From an uncultured Ruminococcus sp. (GTDB lineage: Bacteria > Bacillota > Clostridia > Oscillospirales > Ruminococcaceae): a stretch of 6,032 nucleotides of DNA. A model generated the notes under the pieces. That model saw only the letters and a program-made list of their open reading frames with translations. It searched no databases and was not told the origin of the DNA. This document shows positions 1-5,928 of the stretch, in pieces. The stretch lies in assembly GCA_937894495.1 (NCBI GenBank), contig CALCRR010000273.1:1-6032 (forward strand). Reading direction: 5' to 3'. Every line of letters begins with the position of its first letter. The stretch's first letter is position 1. The translations under genes and the position numbers were made by a program.

Positions 1-910
1 CCGAGACGATGCCGCCAGTAGGGGCTCCGAGCACGTCCCGTGCATTACCGCCGGCGGTTATTCCGACAAGCCCTGCCAAAGAAGCGTTGAGACACATCGA
101 AACATCGGGTTTTCCGTTTTTAATCCACGTGTAAATCATGGTCGTGCATGTTGCAACAGACGGTGCAATAGTCGTAGTTAAGAAAATCGAAGAAAGTTCA
201 GACGGCGAAGTTGCAGCAGCTCCGTTAAATCCGTACCAGCCGAGCCAGAGAATAAAAACTCCCAATGCCCCGAGCGGTATTGAATGTCCGGGAATAGCAT
301 TAATTCTCGTAACTTTTCCGTTTTTGTCTCTTGAGTACTTACCCATTCTTGCTCCAAGAACGGCAGCACCTATTAAAGCAGCAATGCCGCCTACCATATG
401 AATAGCGCACGAGCCGGCGTAGTCATGGAAGCCCATTTTGCTTAACCAGCCTCCGCCCCATATCCAGTGTGCTTCAATGGGATAAATCAGCAAAGATATT
501 ACTGCTGAGTAAACGCAATAGGCAGAGAATTTAGTACGTTCAGCCATTGCACCTGAAACGATAGTTGCTGTTGTTGCACAGAATACAAGGTTGAATACAA
601 AATCGTCCCATGGAAAATTACTGTAATCAGTGAATATGTCAAACCCAGGTTTACCGATAAGTCCAGCGAGGTCTTCACCGCAAAGAAGTCCGAAGCCTAT
701 GGCAATGAACATTACTGTACCTATACAGAAGTCCATAAGGTTTTTCATAATGATGTTGCCTGCGTTCTTTGCACGGGTAAAGCCCGTTTCAACCATGGCA
801 AAGCCTGCCTGCATAAAGAACACCAGCGCTACCGCTATCATGAACCACACACCGAAAACGGTCTTATCGGTGCTTTGGGTCACTTGCTCTATGATCCTCT
901 CAACATCCAT
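1..910 (-). CDS. amt: Ammonium transporter Amt/MEP family, N-terminal part (gene continues past the left edge)
   Basis: An integral membrane channel that takes up ammonium as a nitrogen source. The reading frame is open from ATG at 908-910 to the window edge, giving 303 codons and no stop. Family marks are the QAGFAMVETG segment (residues 34-43), the AKNAGNIIMKN stretch (47-57), GAMAERTKF (120-128), HWIWGGGWL (148-156), and D163 with H171 in the DYAGSCAIH motif, which matches the conserved Asp and first pore His of AmtB. LGWYGFNG (223-230) and NASLAGLVGITAG (275-287) follow. The second pore His lies beyond the edge. About seven to eight hydrophobic segments are visible. A GAAGGAG site lies 9 bases before the ATG. 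The residues after TAG (288-299, read GNARDVLGAPTG) fit the family poorly, and codon use changes within the gene. Family assignment is secure; the exact subtype and any glnB/glnK partner cannot be seen. Confidence 0.95.
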   Translation of the reverse strand, partial: MDVERIIEQVTQSTDKTVFGVWFMIAVALVFFMQAGFAMVETGFTRAKNAGNIIMKNLMDFCIGTVMFIAIGFGLLCGEDLAGLIGKPGFDIFTDYSNFPWDDFVFNLVFCATTATIVSGAMAERTKFSAYCVYSAVISLLIYPIEAHWIWGGGWLSKMGFHDYAGSCAIHMVGGIAALIGAAVLGARMGKYSRDKNGKVTRINAIPGHSIPLGALGVFILWLGWYGFNGAAATSPSELSSIFLTTTIAPSVATCTTMIYTWIKNGKPDVSMCLNASLAGLVGITAGGNARDVLGAPTGGIVS

Positions 911-974
911 AATTCTCTACTCCTTCAAACGAAATTCTCCGAAAACCGACCTGTCTGCTTCATTGCAGCGAGCC

Positions 975-1015
975 GAAAAAAGGGGGCGCATAGACCTTTG
1001 TCTACGCACTCCCTT
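975..1015 (-). terminator. Second intrinsic terminator in the amt leader
   Basis: Read on the minus strand, the arm at 1015-1000 pairs with 995-980. This gives 16 positions with one A/C mismatch and a few G-U pairs, around an AAAG tetraloop, followed at once by a run of T (plus-strand A run 976-981). It is a strong canonical terminator, yet it lies between the amt promoter and the amt ATG 65 bases further on, with no minus-strand gene upstream of it in the intergenic region. That position suggests it controls read-through into amt rather than ending another gene. Confidence 0.75.
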
Positions 1016-1043
1016 GTGCAAAAATATCAAGCGCTTGTTAAAC

Positions 1044-1075
1044 AAAAAAGCTGTCGGTCTTATCTGACCGACAGC
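1044..1075 (-). terminator. First intrinsic terminator or attenuator in the amt leader
   Basis: On the minus strand GCTGTCGGTC (1075-1066) pairs perfectly over 10 bases with GACCGACAGC (1059-1050) around a six-base loop AGATAA, followed by TTTTTT (1049-1044). It starts only about 15 bases after the predicted transcription start. ACAGC just upstream (about 1086-1082) can pair with the GCTGT that begins the stem, giving a weaker competing hairpin that would prevent termination. The hexaloop recalls ANTAR-protein antitermination targets, but the loop has T rather than the expected G at position 4, so the ANTAR link is speculative. Confidence 0.75.
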
Positions 1076-1096
1076 CCCTTTGCTGTTTACAGTTAC

Positions 1097-1125
1097 AGTT
1101 TACACCCATTTTCTGCATTTGTCAA
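1097..1125 (-). promoter_or_regulatory. Sigma-A type promoter for amt
   Basis: On the minus strand a perfect -35 TTGACA (1125-1120) is followed by a 17-base spacer and the -10 hexamer TAAACT (1102-1097). The predicted start is near 1090, giving a leader of about 180 bases before the amt ATG. The perfect -35 and optimal spacing make the promoter convincing, although no start site has been mapped. Confidence 0.75.
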
Positions 1126-1215
1126 CCCCATAAAACAAACTTTGTTAATTTTTGCTAACCCACGGCAGGAGGTTTAAAAATTAATGTGTATCACGCACAA
1201 ATCTTCGCAGGCTTA

Positions 1216-1244
1216 TTGACTTTTCGGGGATATGGTGATAAAAT
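1216..1244 (+). promoter_or_regulatory. Sigma-A type promoter with extended -10 for purF or its leader RNA
   Basis: TTGACT (1216-1221), a 17-base spacer and TAAAAT (1239-1244), with TGA directly before the -10 (1236-1238), form an extended -10. Transcription should begin near 1251, making a purF leader of about 230 bases. The promoter lies back to back with the amt promoter, their -35 boxes being about 90 bases apart. Confidence 0.75.
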
Positions 1245-1300
1245 AATATAGGCAACAGGATATCCCATGCAGCAGGCGGCATTCTGTTATAAATACTTTG

Positions 1301-1346
1301 GAACGATGACGTTCACAGTTTTATCTGTGGGCGTCTTTTTATTTTT
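1301..1346 (+). terminator. Attenuator in the purF leader: antiterminator hairpin and intrinsic terminator
   Basis: The terminator arms 1308-1318 and 1325-1335 pair over 11 positions (two G-U) around the loop TTTTAT, followed by TTTTTATTTTT (1336-1346). An overlapping hairpin, GAACG (1301-1305) with CGTTC (1310-1314) around ATGA, uses bases of the terminator's left arm, so the two folds exclude each other. It sits about 57 bases after the predicted start and about 137 bases before the purF ATG, as expected for attenuation. It might instead end a separate small RNA of about 95 bases. No match to the purine, PRPP or ZTP riboswitch consensus was recognised upstream. Confidence 0.65.
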
Positions 1347-1359
1347 ATGCAGCTTTTTC

Positions 1360-1411
1360 TCCCCACCGCAGGCAGGAACCCGAAAGTGCCAGTCATAAAA
1401 CACTGTGGGGA
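1360..1411 (+). other. Structured segment in the purF leader downstream of the attenuator
   Basis: TCCCCAC (1360-1366) pairs with GTGGGGA (1405-1411) over 7 bases and encloses a smaller GGCA/TGCC hairpin (1371-1374 with 1387-1390) and an unpaired A-rich stretch. ATGC (1347-1350) and GCAT (1417-1420) could close a further outer helix. The layout is that of a folded RNA domain, but it matches no class I know. It would be present only in transcripts that read through the terminator at 1308-1346. Confidence 0.35.
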
Positions 1412-1448
1412 ATTAAGCATTATATGGGCAGTCAGAACAATAAAAAAG

Positions 1449-1465
1449 CTCACTAAAAAAGTGAG
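1449..1465 (+). other. Small hairpin just upstream of the purF ribosome binding site
   Basis: CTCACT (1449-1454) and AGTGAG (1460-1465) form a 6-base-pair stem with an A5 loop, ending 5 bases before the GGAGG of purF. It is preceded by A6, so on the minus strand it reads as a short hairpin followed by T6 and could act as a weak terminator of leftward transcription. It might also influence ribosome access to purF. The stem is short and neither role is established. Confidence 0.3.
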
Positions 1466-1482
1466 TACACGGAGGTATAAGA

Positions 1483-2901
1483 ATGAGCACTTTACATGAG
1501 GAATGCGGCATATTCGGTATTTTTTCGCCAAAACGCACAGCGCTGGCTGAAACGGTATACTACGGGCTGTATGCGCTGCAGCACCGTGGTCAGGAGGGCT
1601 GCGGCATAGCTGTCTGCGATGACGGTGTTATCACTGCCCACAAGGACCAGGGGCTCGTGGGGGAGGTGTTCGACCACCGCACCCTCTCGGAAATGCCTTG
1701 GGGCAGCATGGCGGTGGGTCATGTGAGATACTCTACCACAGGGGGCAGCGAGCGGCGCAACTGCCAGCCCATAGTGGTCAACCACCAGAAGGGCAGAATG
1801 GCTATCGCCCACAACGGCAACCTTTCAAACGCAGGGGAGCTAAGGTCTCAGCTGGAGCTGACAGGGGCGATATTCCACACCACCTCAGACACCGAGACTA
1901 TCGCCTACATAATAACCAAGCAGCGCCTAAAAAGCCCCTCTATAGAGCAGGCGGTGTATAACACTATGGATATCATCGAGGGGGCATATTCGCTGGTGGT
2001 GATGTCTCCCACAAAGCTTATTGCTGTGAGAGACCCCTACGGCTTCAGACCGCTCTGCTTCGGCACTCTGCCTGACGGCTCATACGCTGTGGCTTCCGAG
2101 AGCTGCGCACTGACTGCCATAGGCGCAAGCTTTGAGCGTGATATCGAGCCGGGGGAGATGCTGGTGTTTTCATCACAAGGTATCAGCTCGGTAAAGGACC
2201 GCTGCGGCAGCCGCGGAAGAAAAGCCTGCATTTTTGAGTACATCTATTTCTCCCGTCCCGATTCGGTCATCGACGGCGTATCGGTACATAAGGCAAGGCT
2301 AAAAGCAGGCAGCATACTTGCACGTTCCTGCCCTGCCGATGCGGATATAGTTATAGGCGTGCCCGATTCGGGGTTAGATGCGGCGCTGGGCTTTTCAAGG
2401 GCGTCGGGCATTCCATACGGCATTGGGCTTATAAAAAACAAATACATAGCACGCACCTTTATCTCCCCCACCCAGAGCTCACGCACCGATAAGGTAAGGA
2501 TAAAGCTGGCTGCCGTCGGCGAGACCGTAAGGGGCAAGCGTGTGGTGCTGGTCGATGATTCGATAGTTCGGGGCACCACAGGGGGCAGGATAGTATCGCT
2601 TCTGCGTGAGGCAGGGGCTAAGGAGATACACTTTCGGGTATCGGCGCCGCCATTTTTGCATCCTTGCTATTACGGCACCGATATCGACTCGGAAAAAGAC
2701 CTGATAGCCTGCCGCCACACCCCTGAGGAGATAGCAAGGCAAATGGGCGCAGACAGTCTGGGCTATCTGCCGGCCGACTGCCTTGACGAGCTCAACGCCC
2801 ACATGGGCTGCTGCAAAGCCTGCTTCAACGGCGATTACCCCACCTCGCTGCCAAAGATATCATCAAAGGACAGGTACTCAACAAAGCTGGAAAGGTGTTA
2901 G
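1483..2901 (+). CDS. purF: Amidophosphoribosyltransferase (glutamine PRPP amidotransferase)
   Basis: Catalyses the first committed step of de novo purine synthesis: glutamine plus PRPP give 5-phosphoribosylamine, in the cytoplasm. The protein is 472 residues, about the usual length. The N-terminal Ntn glutaminase domain (about 8-235) begins with C8 after HEE, so a 7-residue propeptide is probably removed to expose the catalytic Cys. QHRGQEG (33-39), GHVRYST (79-85), HNGNL (110-114) and SDTE (135-138) complete that site. The C-terminal phosphoribosyltransferase domain carries EYIYFSRPDS (252-261), GVPDSG (292-297) and the PRPP loop VVLVDDSIVRGTT (354-366). C249, C395, C444 and C447 match the [4Fe-4S] ligands of the Bacillus subtilis-type enzyme. 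GGAGG at 1471-1475 lies 7 bases before the ATG, which fixes the start. No other pur gene follows; the next gene is convergent. Expression is probably controlled by the leader attenuator at 1301-1346. Confidence 0.98.
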   Translation: MSTLHEECGIFGIFSPKRTALAETVYYGLYALQHRGQEGCGIAVCDDGVITAHKDQGLVGEVFDHRTLSEMPWGSMAVGHVRYSTTGGSERRNCQPIVVNHQKGRMAIAHNGNLSNAGELRSQLELTGAIFHTTSDTETIAYIITKQRLKSPSIEQAVYNTMDIIEGAYSLVVMSPTKLIAVRDPYGFRPLCFGTLPDGSYAVASESCALTAIGASFERDIEPGEMLVFSSQGISSVKDRCGSRGRKACIFEYIYFSRPDSVIDGVSVHKARLKAGSILARSCPADADIVIGVPDSGLDAALGFSRASGIPYGIGLIKNKYIARTFISPTQSSRTDKVRIKLAAVGETVRGKRVVLVDDSIVRGTTGGRIVSLLREAGAKEIHFRVSAPPFLHPCYYGTDIDSEKDLIACRHTPEEIARQMGADSLGYLPADCLDELNAHMGCCKACFNGDYPTSLPKISSKDRYSTKLERC

Positions 2902-3407
2902 CCGCCCCTGTTTTCCTTTACCAGCAGCAGTGTTCTGTACTCTCTTTTGTTCCACGCCAGCTCGCCCATATTATCGAGCATTTTTCTGTTGGCGGCAATG
3001 GCTTCATCAAGGGTGCAGGTCTTTACGTGCATACCGTGGCTTATCTCGCTTTTGGAATACTCAGTCTCACCTCTGGTATCGTCAACACTGCAAAAATACA
3101 GGCGGCTGAACTGGTGGAAGATCATCTCCTCCTTGAAGGACATTCTCTTTTCCTCGATATAGCCAAAGGGCTTTATGCTCTCGGGGATAACATTGCAGCC
3201 CGTTTCCTCACGCACCTCACGTATCAGTGCAGAGGTATCGTCCTCCCCCTCTTCAATACCGCCGCCGGGGAGCTTCAGCTCACCCTTGTTATCCTCGATA
3301 AACAGCATTTTATCCTGTATAAAGATGATCGCCCTTACTGCCGTTCTGCAAAGCTCGGGCAGGGTATCATCGTAATTTTTTTCGTCCATTAGCAAAAGTC
3401 GCTGCAT
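2898..3407 (-). CDS. Nudix hydrolase, substrate unknown
   Basis: A 169-residue Nudix-fold protein expected to hydrolyse a nucleoside diphosphate linked to another group, using divalent metal. The Nudix box is complete at residues 49-71 (G49, E55, R63-E64, E67-E68, G70), with C71 in the last, usually aliphatic, position. The preceding LPGGG and the strand AVRAIIFIQDKMLFIED (23-39) are typical. No signal peptide or membrane segment is visible. The first ATG is preferred because AAGGAG lies 5 bases upstream of it; Met7 has no such site. The gene converges on purF and the stop codons overlap (2898-2901). Substrate specificity (8-oxo-dGTP, ADP-ribose, other) cannot be read from the sequence. No convincing promoter was found upstream. 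Confidence 0.9.
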   Translation of the reverse strand: MQRLLLMDEKNYDDTLPELCRTAVRAIIFIQDKMLFIEDNKGELKLPGGGIEEGEDDTSALIREVREETGCNVIPESIKPFGYIEEKRMSFKEEMIFHQFSRLYFCSVDDTRGETEYSKSEISHGMHVKTCTLDEAIAANRKMLDNMGELAWNKREYRTLLLVKENRGG

Positions 3408-3800
3408 AATAACTCCTTCCCACGGCTATGACTGTGACCTGTCCTGCGTTAAAATATCCTGTGGTTGAGGCAGCTGCATATCACCCGTCCGTTGGGCTCT
3501 TTTCTGTCAGCAGGCACAGCCGCAAGCTTATGGTCGCCGTCACGGCGGCAGAAAACGCCTATTAGGGTGTGTTGACACTAAGCCTAACACACGTCTTTTT
3601 GGATATTTTTGTCCCGTTCGTCGTTAAAAATCCTTGCAGGGCGACAGCCCAACTGCGGATTTTTGCCTAGAACGGAACAAAAATATCTCAAAAATCCGCG
3701 TATCAGTTTAGTGTCAACACACCCTAATCTTACCTCTATCTCTTCTCAGTTCTGTCTCATTTTCGCCGCTTGGTCTTTTTATACAGCGGCTCAAGTATTA
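3408..3800. other. Intergenic region between the HPt gene and the Nudix gene
   Basis: This 393-base gap has no convincing gene. Positions 3408-3560 are the upstream region of the Nudix gene and contain a short CGCCG/CGGCG dyad near 3536-3548. Positions 3563-3726 are the palindromic element listed separately. Positions 3729-3800 follow the HPt gene and contain only a weak GCCGCT/AGCGGC hairpin (3765-3770 with 3785-3790) with a T-rich loop and no T-tract after it on the minus strand. No clear consensus promoter was found for the Nudix gene. Confidence 0.5.
3563..3726. repeat. MITE-like foldback element, near-perfect palindrome of about 160 bases bordered by TA
   Basis: The ends are perfect inverted repeats: GGGTGTGTTGACACTAA begins at 3565 and its complement ends at 3724. 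Both borders are TA (3563-3564 and 3725-3726), and the symmetry extends two more bases (AT) each side. The arms continue inward: TTTTTGGATATTTTTG (from 3596) faces CAAAAATATCTCAAAAA (to 3694) with one indel and one G-U type change, then AAAAATCC (3626-3633) faces GGATTTTT (3657-3664). The tip is GGGC-GACA-GCCC (3639-3650), exactly at the centre. There is no coding capacity, so it could only be mobilised by a transposase supplied elsewhere. TA borders with GGG ends fit IS5-family (IS427-like) or IS630/Tc1-like mobilisation. It lies downstream of the HPt gene and may also act as a transcript-end hairpin. Confidence 0.75.
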
Positions 3801-4145
3801 TCAGGCTTCGGCTAATTTATCAAGGGCAGCCTTCTGCGCCTTTATCTCGGTGATAAGCGCCGAATAATCGGTGTTGGTCCTGCTTCTTAAAAGCTCTGTA
3901 GCTTCACAAACAGGCTTGGTCAGGGGGGTGAGCGCCAGATTTGCATACATACCCTTCAAAGCATGGGCTATCTCAAAAGCCTTATCAAGATCGTTATCCC
4001 CTATCGCCTTTTCAAGCTCTGCCACTCTTGTATCGGGTATAACGCTTTTTACCAGGTCGATATAAAAGCCCTCGTTATCGAGGCACCTTTTCAGTCCGTC
4101 CTCCACATCAGCGCCGTATTCTCTCAACGTATCTAAAGTCAGCAT
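3801..4145 (-). CDS. Stand-alone histidine phosphotransfer (HPt) domain protein
   Basis: A 114-residue, all-helical cytoplasmic protein that should relay phosphoryl groups between receiver domains, or between a hybrid kinase and a regulator. The HPt signature AHALKGMYANLAL (60-72) contains the expected phosphoryl-accepting H61 followed by the usual LKG, and the helix around NDLDKAFEIA (51-60) precedes it as in known HPt proteins. There is no kinase or receiver domain. Its ATG (4143-4145) lies inside the end of the upstream gene, overlapping it by 7 bases, and a GGAGG site 7 bases ahead is encoded within the last codons of that gene, so the two are probably translationally coupled. The partner kinase is not in the window; the receiver of the neighbouring protein is the obvious candidate partner. 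Confidence 0.9.
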   Translation of the reverse strand: MLTLDTLREYGADVEDGLKRCLDNEGFYIDLVKSVIPDTRVAELEKAIGDNDLDKAFEIAHALKGMYANLALTPLTKPVCEATELLRSRTNTDYSALITEIKAQKAALDKLAEA

Positions 4146-5848
4146 TTTACTTCCTCCTTATTTTCAGCTTCTATAAGCCTGTTGAACTCCTCAGGCGGCA
4201 CGGGCTTTGAAAAATAGTAGCCCTGTATGATATCGCAGCCGATCTGCTTTAACAGTCTGTACTGCTCCTCCGTTTCAACACCCTCGGCAATAACAGGCAC
4301 CTTTAAAAACTCTGCTATCTCAATGATGAGCTCCACCATTCTCAGGTCCTTTTCGCTCTGGCAGATATTGCGTATGAACCGCATATCCATCTTTAAAGCG
4401 TCAATAGGCAGCGCTGCCAGCATATTTAGCGATGAATAGCCCGAACCGAAATCGTCCATTTCCACCCTGAACCCGTCTGCTCTCAGCTTATTCACCGTGT
4501 CGATTATCTGGCTTGAATTATCGGTATAGGCTGACTCGGTCACCTCCAGCAGGTACTCATCAGCTCCAAGCCCGTTTGTGCGGACGATATCCAGCAGCAT
4601 TGCTTCAAGCTCAGGGTCATATATATCTATTCTCGACACGTTCACCGACACGGGGACTGTTACGCCGTACTCGTCCTTCCAGCGTTTTATCTGCGCTGCT
4701 GCCTCTCTCCACACATAGCGGTCCAGCTTCTGCACAAGACCGTTCTCCTCAAACAGGGGTATAAATGCGCCGGGGCTGACCATGCCCAGCTCGGGGTGGA
4801 ACCACCGTATGAGCGCTTCGGCGCTTGCCAGCCGGGGCTTGTCCCCTGTGATGTTATATTTAGGCTGATAAAACACCCTGAACTGCTTTTCTTCAAGGGC
4901 TTTATCCATATCGTTGATAAGCCTTTCGTTATAAAGCTCACGCTCATGCAGCTTGGTATCATACAGGGAGTATGAGCTTGAATAGCTGCTGCGGCAGTTG
5001 GTGCAGGCAATATTCGCCCTGTCAAAGCGCTGCTCGATATCTATACTCATATCCGCATTCTCATAAATCCCCAGCCTGAAGCTTATGCGCGAGTTATCAA
5101 CAGCCTTATTGAATTTATTGATACATTCGCCCAGCAGGCGGCTGTAATCATCACGGTGGGGGATATAGATATAGTACATATCGGCTTCGCAGCGGCAGGC
5201 AATGCCGTTGGTGCTGTCGGTGAACTCTCTGATGATATCGGCAACGGTCTGCAGAGCTCTGTTTCCGAACTCTCTGCCGAAAAGCTCGTTAACGAGATGA
5301 AAGCGGTTGATATTCAGCACCAGTGCGTCCATAGGCGTATCGGGGAAATAGTGGTCATACTGTCTGCCGTACTGGAAGAAAAACTGCTTTGTATAAAGCC
5401 CTGTCAGGGCGTCTGTCTCCGTCTCATGGATTATGATGTTATCCTCGGCGAGCTCGATAGAGCGGCGCACTCTTGCGAGAATGACCTCGGGCATATCATA
5501 GGGCTTGGGGATAAAATCCGCAGCCCCCAGCTGCAGGCTTTTCACCTCGGCAGAGCTCTCTGAGGTGAGCACTATCACAGGTATCCTTCTGAGAGTCGGG
5601 TCGTTTCTGAGTATCTCCAGCAGCTCATAGCCGTCCATCTCGGGCATGAGCAGGTCCAGCAGTATAAGCGAGAGCAGCCGCTCGTTCTCCCTTATGACCT
5701 CCAGCGCCTGAGCGCCGTTTTCGGCATAGATAACATCATGCTCCTTACTGATGATAAATCCCAGCAGCTTGCGGTTTACCGACTCATCATCCACCACAAG
5801 CACCTTTCTGCGTATTGTATTTTTACTTACAGCAGTCTTTTCCAACAT
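4139..5848 (-). CDS. Response regulator with degenerate GGDEF and intact EAL domain; probable c-di-GMP phosphodiesterase
   Basis: A 569-residue soluble protein predicted to hydrolyse cyclic-di-GMP under phosphorylation control. The receiver (about 14-130) has D20-D21, phosphoacceptor D65, T95 and K115. The GGDEF-like domain (about 143-300) keeps DALTGLY (146-152), but the active-site loop reads CEADMY (220-225) instead of GGDEF, so it should lack cyclase activity. The EAL domain (about 312-560) retains E344 (EALIR), N403, E435, E438, D465-D466 (DDFGSG), K486, E522 and Q542, with RocR-like spacing, so it is probably active. No membrane segment is seen. AAGGAG lies 7 bases before the ATG. It is the first gene of an operon with the HPt gene and is driven by the promoter at 5929-5957. 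Some EAL proteins only bind c-di-GMP, but the full residue set argues for catalysis. Confidence 0.95.
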   Translation of the reverse strand: MLEKTAVSKNTIRRKVLVVDDESVNRKLLGFIISKEHDVIYAENGAQALEVIRENERLLSLILLDLLMPEMDGYELLEILRNDPTLRRIPVIVLTSESSAEVKSLQLGAADFIPKPYDMPEVILARVRRSIELAEDNIIIHETETDALTGLYTKQFFFQYGRQYDHYFPDTPMDALVLNINRFHLVNELFGREFGNRALQTVADIIREFTDSTNGIACRCEADMYYIYIPHRDDYSRLLGECINKFNKAVDNSRISFRLGIYENADMSIDIEQRFDRANIACTNCRSSYSSSYSLYDTKLHERELYNERLINDMDKALEEKQFRVFYQPKYNITGDKPRLASAEALIRWFHPELGMVSPGAFIPLFEENGLVQKLDRYVWREAAAQIKRWKDEYGVTVPVSVNVSRIDIYDPELEAMLLDIVRTNGLGADEYLLEVTESAYTDNSSQIIDTVNKLRADGFRVEMDDFGSGYSSLNMLAALPIDALKMDMRFIRNICQSEKDLRMVELIIEIAEFLKVPVIAEGVETEEQYRLLKQIGCDIIQGYYFSKPVPPEEFNRLIEAENKEEVKC

Positions 5849-5885
5849 CGTTTCACTCCTTAGCCGTCGGGCAGATAATTCAATG

Positions 5886-5915
5886 ATCCTGACACTTATC
5901 TGAACACATCAGGAT
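5886..5915 (-). other. Hairpin in the 5' untranslated region of the REC-EAL gene
   Basis: ATCCTGA and TCAGGAT (5909-5915 and 5886-5892) form a perfect 7-base-pair stem with a 16-base loop, starting about 7 bases after the predicted transcription start. It has no T-tract and so is not a terminator. It could stabilise the mRNA or be an operator dyad. The leader is only about 74 bases and shows no c-di-GMP riboswitch consensus. Confidence 0.35.
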
Positions 5916-5928
5916 ACAGCCTACACAT

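Noticed and set aside
925..963. 12-residue ORF MKQTGRFSENFV in the amt leader, minus strand, a possible leader peptide
   Set aside because: It has no ribosome binding site, no run of regulatory codons, and lies after both terminators, so it could not couple translation to them.
1050..1075. ANTAR-type antitermination hairpin
   Set aside because: The six-base loop has the expected A at position 1 but T rather than G at position 4, and the second hairpin has a four-base loop, so the paired hexaloop motif is not met.
630..1177. Plus-strand ORFs of 145 and 100 codons at 630-1067 and 875-1177
   Set aside because: They lie antisense to amt and its leader hairpins, lack ribosome binding sites and show no protein-like pattern; the opposite strand is clearly amt.
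1184..1219. Plus-strand ORF of 11 codons after AGGAGG (1167-1172)
   Set aside because: Spacing of 11 bases is long, no plus-strand promoter is seen upstream, and it overlaps the purF -35 box. Possible but unsupported.
1251..1450. Known riboswitch (purine, PRPP/ykkC, ZTP, THF) or 6S RNA in the purF leader
   Set aside because: None of the conserved core motifs I remember for these classes is present; a covariance search would be decisive.
3428..3565. Plus-strand 45-codon ORF (begins MTVTCPALKY) upstream of the palindromic element
   Set aside because: No ribosome binding site or promoter is seen, its stop codon lies in the repeat end, and it resembles no family I recognise. Chance ORFs of this length are common at this base composition.
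3765..3790. Terminator for the HPt operon
   Set aside because: The 6-base-pair hairpin has a 14-base loop and no T-tract after it on the minus strand. The palindrome further downstream is a better candidate transcript end, though unproven.
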